Shown here: piece after piece, positions 61,265-64,000 of the stretch | How the letters are laid out: every line of letters starts with the position of its first letter | Numbering within the stretch: the stretch's first letter is position 1 | DNA from: Welwitschia mirabilis | Lineage: Eukaryota; Gnetophyta; Gnetopsida; Welwitschiales | Assembly (NCBI GenBank): GCA_051453625.1 | Contig: JBOZIK010000001.1 | Location: 257,188,251-257,252,250 of the forward strand | Reading direction: 5' to 3' | DNA: 64,000 bases | Notes under the pieces: model-generated | The model's input: only the letters and a program-made list of their open reading frames with translations | What the model was told of the DNA's origin: nothing | Database searches by the model: none | Made by a program: the position numbers and the translations under genes

Positions 61265-61816
61265 GTTTAAAATTTTTTTAAAGTTTTTAAGACTAAAGTG
61301 AAAAAGAAATTAAAATACAAGATAAAAGATATCCACTCTAATAATGGTTAAAAATATATGTTTAATAGAATTCAATGAATATTTCACTTCAAAAGGTTAG
61401 ACATCTAAATATTTACCTAAAAACACTCTAATGAAATAGAATTGCTAAAATATTTAATTATACCATCATGTATAGGTCATGATATATGATCTATTTTTGT
61501 GATCATAAAACCTATCTCTAGGATGAAACTATGAGTACTATGATGTATGTCAATAATCATATTAGATGTTACTTTGAAAAGGATATCTCTCTTGCTAAAA
61601 AATGATATGATTATAAGCATTCTTTACAACATCTTTATATGTTTGTCTGTAAATACTATGTTCATATTTCTAGTAAATATGTTAATAAACTTAGTGCACA
61701 TGCTCACATTGGTGTATTTATTAGTTATCAATTAGGCTAGAAGAGATATCATGTCTACTTTTTTGAACATCATGAAATCATTATTTCTCATGATGTCATA
61801 TTCTTAGAAACCTCAT
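61265..61816 (+). pseudogene. Copia integrase core and following region, decayed
   Basis: From about 61,280 the frame reads FKTKVKKKLKYKIKDIHSNN, then G, stop, KYMFN. This is the segment with the second catalytic Asp (S-D-N-G-G-E); that Asp is now Asn (61,340-61,342) and the second Gly is a stop. A one-base shift leads to EFNEYFTSKG, stop, then TSKYLPKNT and NRIAK, the decayed Y.P.TPQ.NG.AE stretch around the third catalytic residue. From 61,630 comes HLYMFVCKYYVHISSKYVNK with LSAHAHIGVFISYQLG and DVIFLETS, which fits the conserved region after integrase (LR.FG..CYVH...K...R....FVGY). It would have inserted element DNA. Confidence 0.8.
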
Positions 61817-62169
61817 AGAATAATTCTTAATTGAATCCTTTTAAGATTTATTCTTCCTTTCACATTGTAATTATTCTAGATTCTCAATATCTTATGGTTG
61901 AGAGGAGAGATGTATCCACCAATTATTTAGTTCCTTGTAAATTAGTACATCCACATTGAAACCTTTAGAGATTAAGTGATTTTGTGTTCCTAGCATATAT
62001 GATCATGGTTTTAGTAGTAACCAATATGCTAATAATGCTCAAAATGAAGATGAAGGTCTTGATTAGAATCTACTCTATAAGATGTTCATGATAATGGAAA
62101 GAGAAAATTTGAAACTAAAAAAATATTACATACATATATTAAAGATAATAATGGGATTAATTTAAACTT
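61817..62169 (+). other. Linker between integrase and reverse transcriptase
   Basis: A variable linker is expected here. Frames contain stops and no motif is recognised. Confidence 0.4.
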
Positions 62170-62901
62170 TGATGATGAGCCATACTTATTTAAAATATGC
62201 TATTGAACATGATCAACACATAAAAGCCATAAAATAAAAATATGATAGTATTATTAAAAATTGTACTTGAAATTTAATTGATCTTTTATTAGGATGCATT
62301 AGTTTACCTAACAAATGTATTTTTCTCATAAAGTATAATGCATACAACATTCTTAAATGACACAAACCTTAGCTTATTGCTATAGATCTATGACAAAAAA
62401 AAGGACTTAATTATAATAAATTTTTTATATTAATAGAAAAATGAACTAACATTTGAATAATGGTTGGTTTAACAGCATAAGAGAATAGAAAATTCATCAA
62501 TTAAATGTAGATATTTTCTTCATTCATGAATATCTGAATGAATAGATACACATGATCAGCAAATAAGTTTTGAAGTAAAGGAACTAGAATAGAAGGTGTA
62601 TAGACTGATACAATATCTATATGGGATAAAATAAGCATGGATATTATGGTATACTCTTGTAAATCATTTGAACATCATTGGATTTAAATTCTATGACTGT
62701 TAAGATATTAATGTAAAATTCTTCATGAAATATTATAAAGACAAATATTCCTATATAGTGGTACATATTAATAACATGCTATTTCTGAAAAGTAATGAAG
62801 TTGATAACAAATGAATAGAATGTGATCTAAATAAGGCATTTAAAATTTTTGACGTTGAACTGACTAGATTTTATTTTTGTGTAAAAATCATTTACAACAT
62901 A
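62170..62901 (+). pseudogene. Copia reverse transcriptase, YxDD box lost
   Basis: The start reads AIEHDQHIKAIK, stop, KYDSIIKNCT, then LGCISLPNKCIFLIKYNAY, fitting the A......W..AM..E..S...N.TW.L..LP.G...+..KW+F block. From 62,597 the frame gives VYRLIQYLYGIK, stop, AWILWYTLVNH, the L.K.LYGLKQA.R.WY block. The catalytic box at 62,764-62,775 reads H-I-N-N in the frame SYIVVHINNMLFLKSNEVD; both Asp of Y-V-D-D are Asn. It ends with KAFKIFDVELTRFYFCVKII, the F.M.DLG....LG+.I block. About 250 bases between the first two blocks are poorly conserved. Confidence 0.85.
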
Positions 62902-63128
62902 AAATATTCTTAACTCAAAGCAAATACATTGGAGTCTTGATTCAGAAATTTGATTACAAAGTGCCAAAGAATTTATAATATCTCTAAAAAAAATGTTAAT
63001 ATATCTATTAATAAAGACTTAGAACCTATAAATAAGACTAAGTATAAAATAATATTACGAATTCTAATATATACAATTAAAATAAATCAAATATATGTTA
63101 TTGTATTAGTGTACTATTAAGATATCTT
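62902..63128 (+). other. Copia connection region
   Basis: AT-rich link between reverse transcriptase and RNase H, not readable as protein. Confidence 0.4.
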
Positions 63129-63575
63129 CATGCAACCAAGCCTAATCATATGAATGTTGCTAAGAGAGTACTAAGACACTTAAAGAAGATAAAAAATTAG
63201 GTTTGATATTTAAGAGAAATTATTAATTCATCCTAAAGGCATGCTCTGATTCTTATTTCACTAGATAATATGATACTTTATTATCAACATTAAGATCTAT
63301 CATATTCTTATAGACATCATCATTATGTTATTTTTTAAAGAATCAATAGACCATAAAGTGATCTTTTACAAAGGTAGAATACATGATTGCTTCTAAGGAA
63401 TGTAAAGAGATTCAATGGCTAATAAAATTATAGGAAGTATTAAATTTAAATTAAAAAAACTAAATAGCTCTTCATAAATAATTAGTTAGTAATTTACATA
63501 GCAAAATATCTAGTGCATTATAAGAAGCTAAAACACATTGGTATTGGGACCCATAAAATCATGAAACTCATATAG
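63129..63575 (+). pseudogene. Copia RNase H, decayed
   Basis: HATKPNHMNVAKRVLRHLKK (63,129 on) matches the P...H...AKR+LRYLK helix before RNase H. ACSDSYF (63,239-63,259) keeps the first acidic pair of the active site (S-D-S-D, here S-D-S-Y). TKVEYMIASKECKEIQWLIK (63,368 on) keeps the catalytic Glu of the T-E-A-E-Y motif region. After stops and one shift, KHIGIGTHKIMKL (63,531-63,569) matches the TKHIDI..H.IRE signature, with the Asp lost. The enzyme would have degraded the RNA strand during reverse transcription. Confidence 0.8.
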
Positions 63576-64000
63576 CATAAAGTTATTATACTTGTTTACT
63601 ATCTAATCATATAGGAAACCTCTAATATCCTCATGAGACCACTTAGTTAAGAGAAGTTCTAATATTATCAATCCAAGATTAAAATAACCTTGAGTTAAAG
63701 AATCTCATTTTCTATTACATATTGGGTTTCATTTGGCTTTTAGAGTCTCTACTTGAATTCAATCTCTATTCAAGTATCATGGAATGTGTAGTATTATTTT
63801 TACCTAGTATTGTGAGTTTCATAGTACATTTTGGCCTAGCATCATGGAATATGCAATGTGCCATAGAGTCATACCTACTATAGAATGTATAGCAGTAAAT
63901 TAACTACTTATATGAAAAAGTGATTTCTTTACATCATAATTCCTATTACAAGGTATTATTATAGCCATTATTCCTAAGGTTCGCCTCTTAGCACTTTGGT
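63576..64000. other. Sequence after RNase H, possible start of 3' LTR
   Basis: No clear polypurine tract or TG LTR start is visible. Short related phrases recur (ATCATGGAATGTGTAG, ATCATGGAATATGCAA), suggesting internal repetition. The 3' LTR may lie partly outside the window. Confidence 0.3.

Larger units (their letters stand above)
58143..63640 (+). mobile_element. Plus-strand Copia (Ty1) retrotransposon polyprotein
   Basis: Gag, protease, integrase, reverse transcriptase and RNase H remains follow each other in Copia order on the plus strand. The LTRs are not identified: the 5' LTR may lie upstream of 58.1 kb and the 3' LTR near or beyond the window end. Every domain has stops or frameshifts and several catalytic residues are replaced. 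Confidence 0.85.

Noticed and set aside
1-64000. tRNA or rRNA genes
   Set aside because: No T-loop type GGTTCGA block or conserved rRNA segment was found; the scarcity of CG makes intact ones unlikely. The tRNA-like strings seen are retrotransposon primer sites.

Overview
This window looks like a stretch of plant nuclear genome, almost certainly from a flowering plant, taken from a gapped draft scaffold. The signs are very AT-rich sequence, nested LTR retrotransposons of plant Copia and Gypsy lineages, and tRNA-primer sites of the plant types. The N runs are often exactly 100 bases. I could not determine the species. I see no bacterial genes, no rRNA, tRNA or CRISPR, and no intact host protein-coding gene. 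Nearly everything recognisable is old, broken transposon sequence. CG dinucleotides are scarce (I count 3 in the first 600 bases). Many breaks read as C-to-T or G-to-A changes (Gln, Arg or Trp codons turned to stops, catalytic Asp to Asn), as expected from deamination of methylated cytosine in silenced DNA.

Layout. 1-4.5 kb: AT-rich sequence with one uncertain open frame and a minisatellite. 4.6-19.4 kb: a large minus-strand Gypsy element, probably a chromovirus, with LTRs at 4,619-7,294 and 16,934-19,422, primer-binding sites next to both LTRs, and the 3' end of pol just inside the left LTR. Its interior carries other repeats, including an LTR-like promoter block near 11.9-13 kb. 19.4-27.2 kb: AT-rich sequence, then a minus-strand Tat/Athila-like LTR with a decayed primer-binding site, present twice because of repeats around gaps. 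27.2-33.7 kb: AT-rich DNA in which I recognise little. 33.7-42.4 kb: a minus-strand Copia element with paired LTRs of about 1.4 kb, a gag with zinc knuckle, a protease fragment and a polypurine tract, but no recognisable integrase or reverse transcriptase. 43.0-45.1 kb: two copies of a 1-kb unit, each with three exon-like blocks on the minus strand. 46.1-54.6 kb: plus-strand Gypsy remains (gag, protease, start of reverse transcriptase), then a 120-codon open frame resembling the extra ORF of some plant Gypsy elements. 55-55.6 kb: a possible Copia LTR end. 58.1-63.6 kb: a plus-strand Copia polyprotein that can be followed from gag to RNase H with nearly every catalytic motif damaged.

Most gaps sit between two near-identical direct repeats, so many apparent tandem duplications may be unmerged contig ends or haplotypes rather than biology. 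The points most worth a second look are the clusters of palindromic ACGT-type motifs in the Copia LTRs, the primer-binding site outside the 3' LTR of the chromovirus-like element, and the duplicated exon-like chain.
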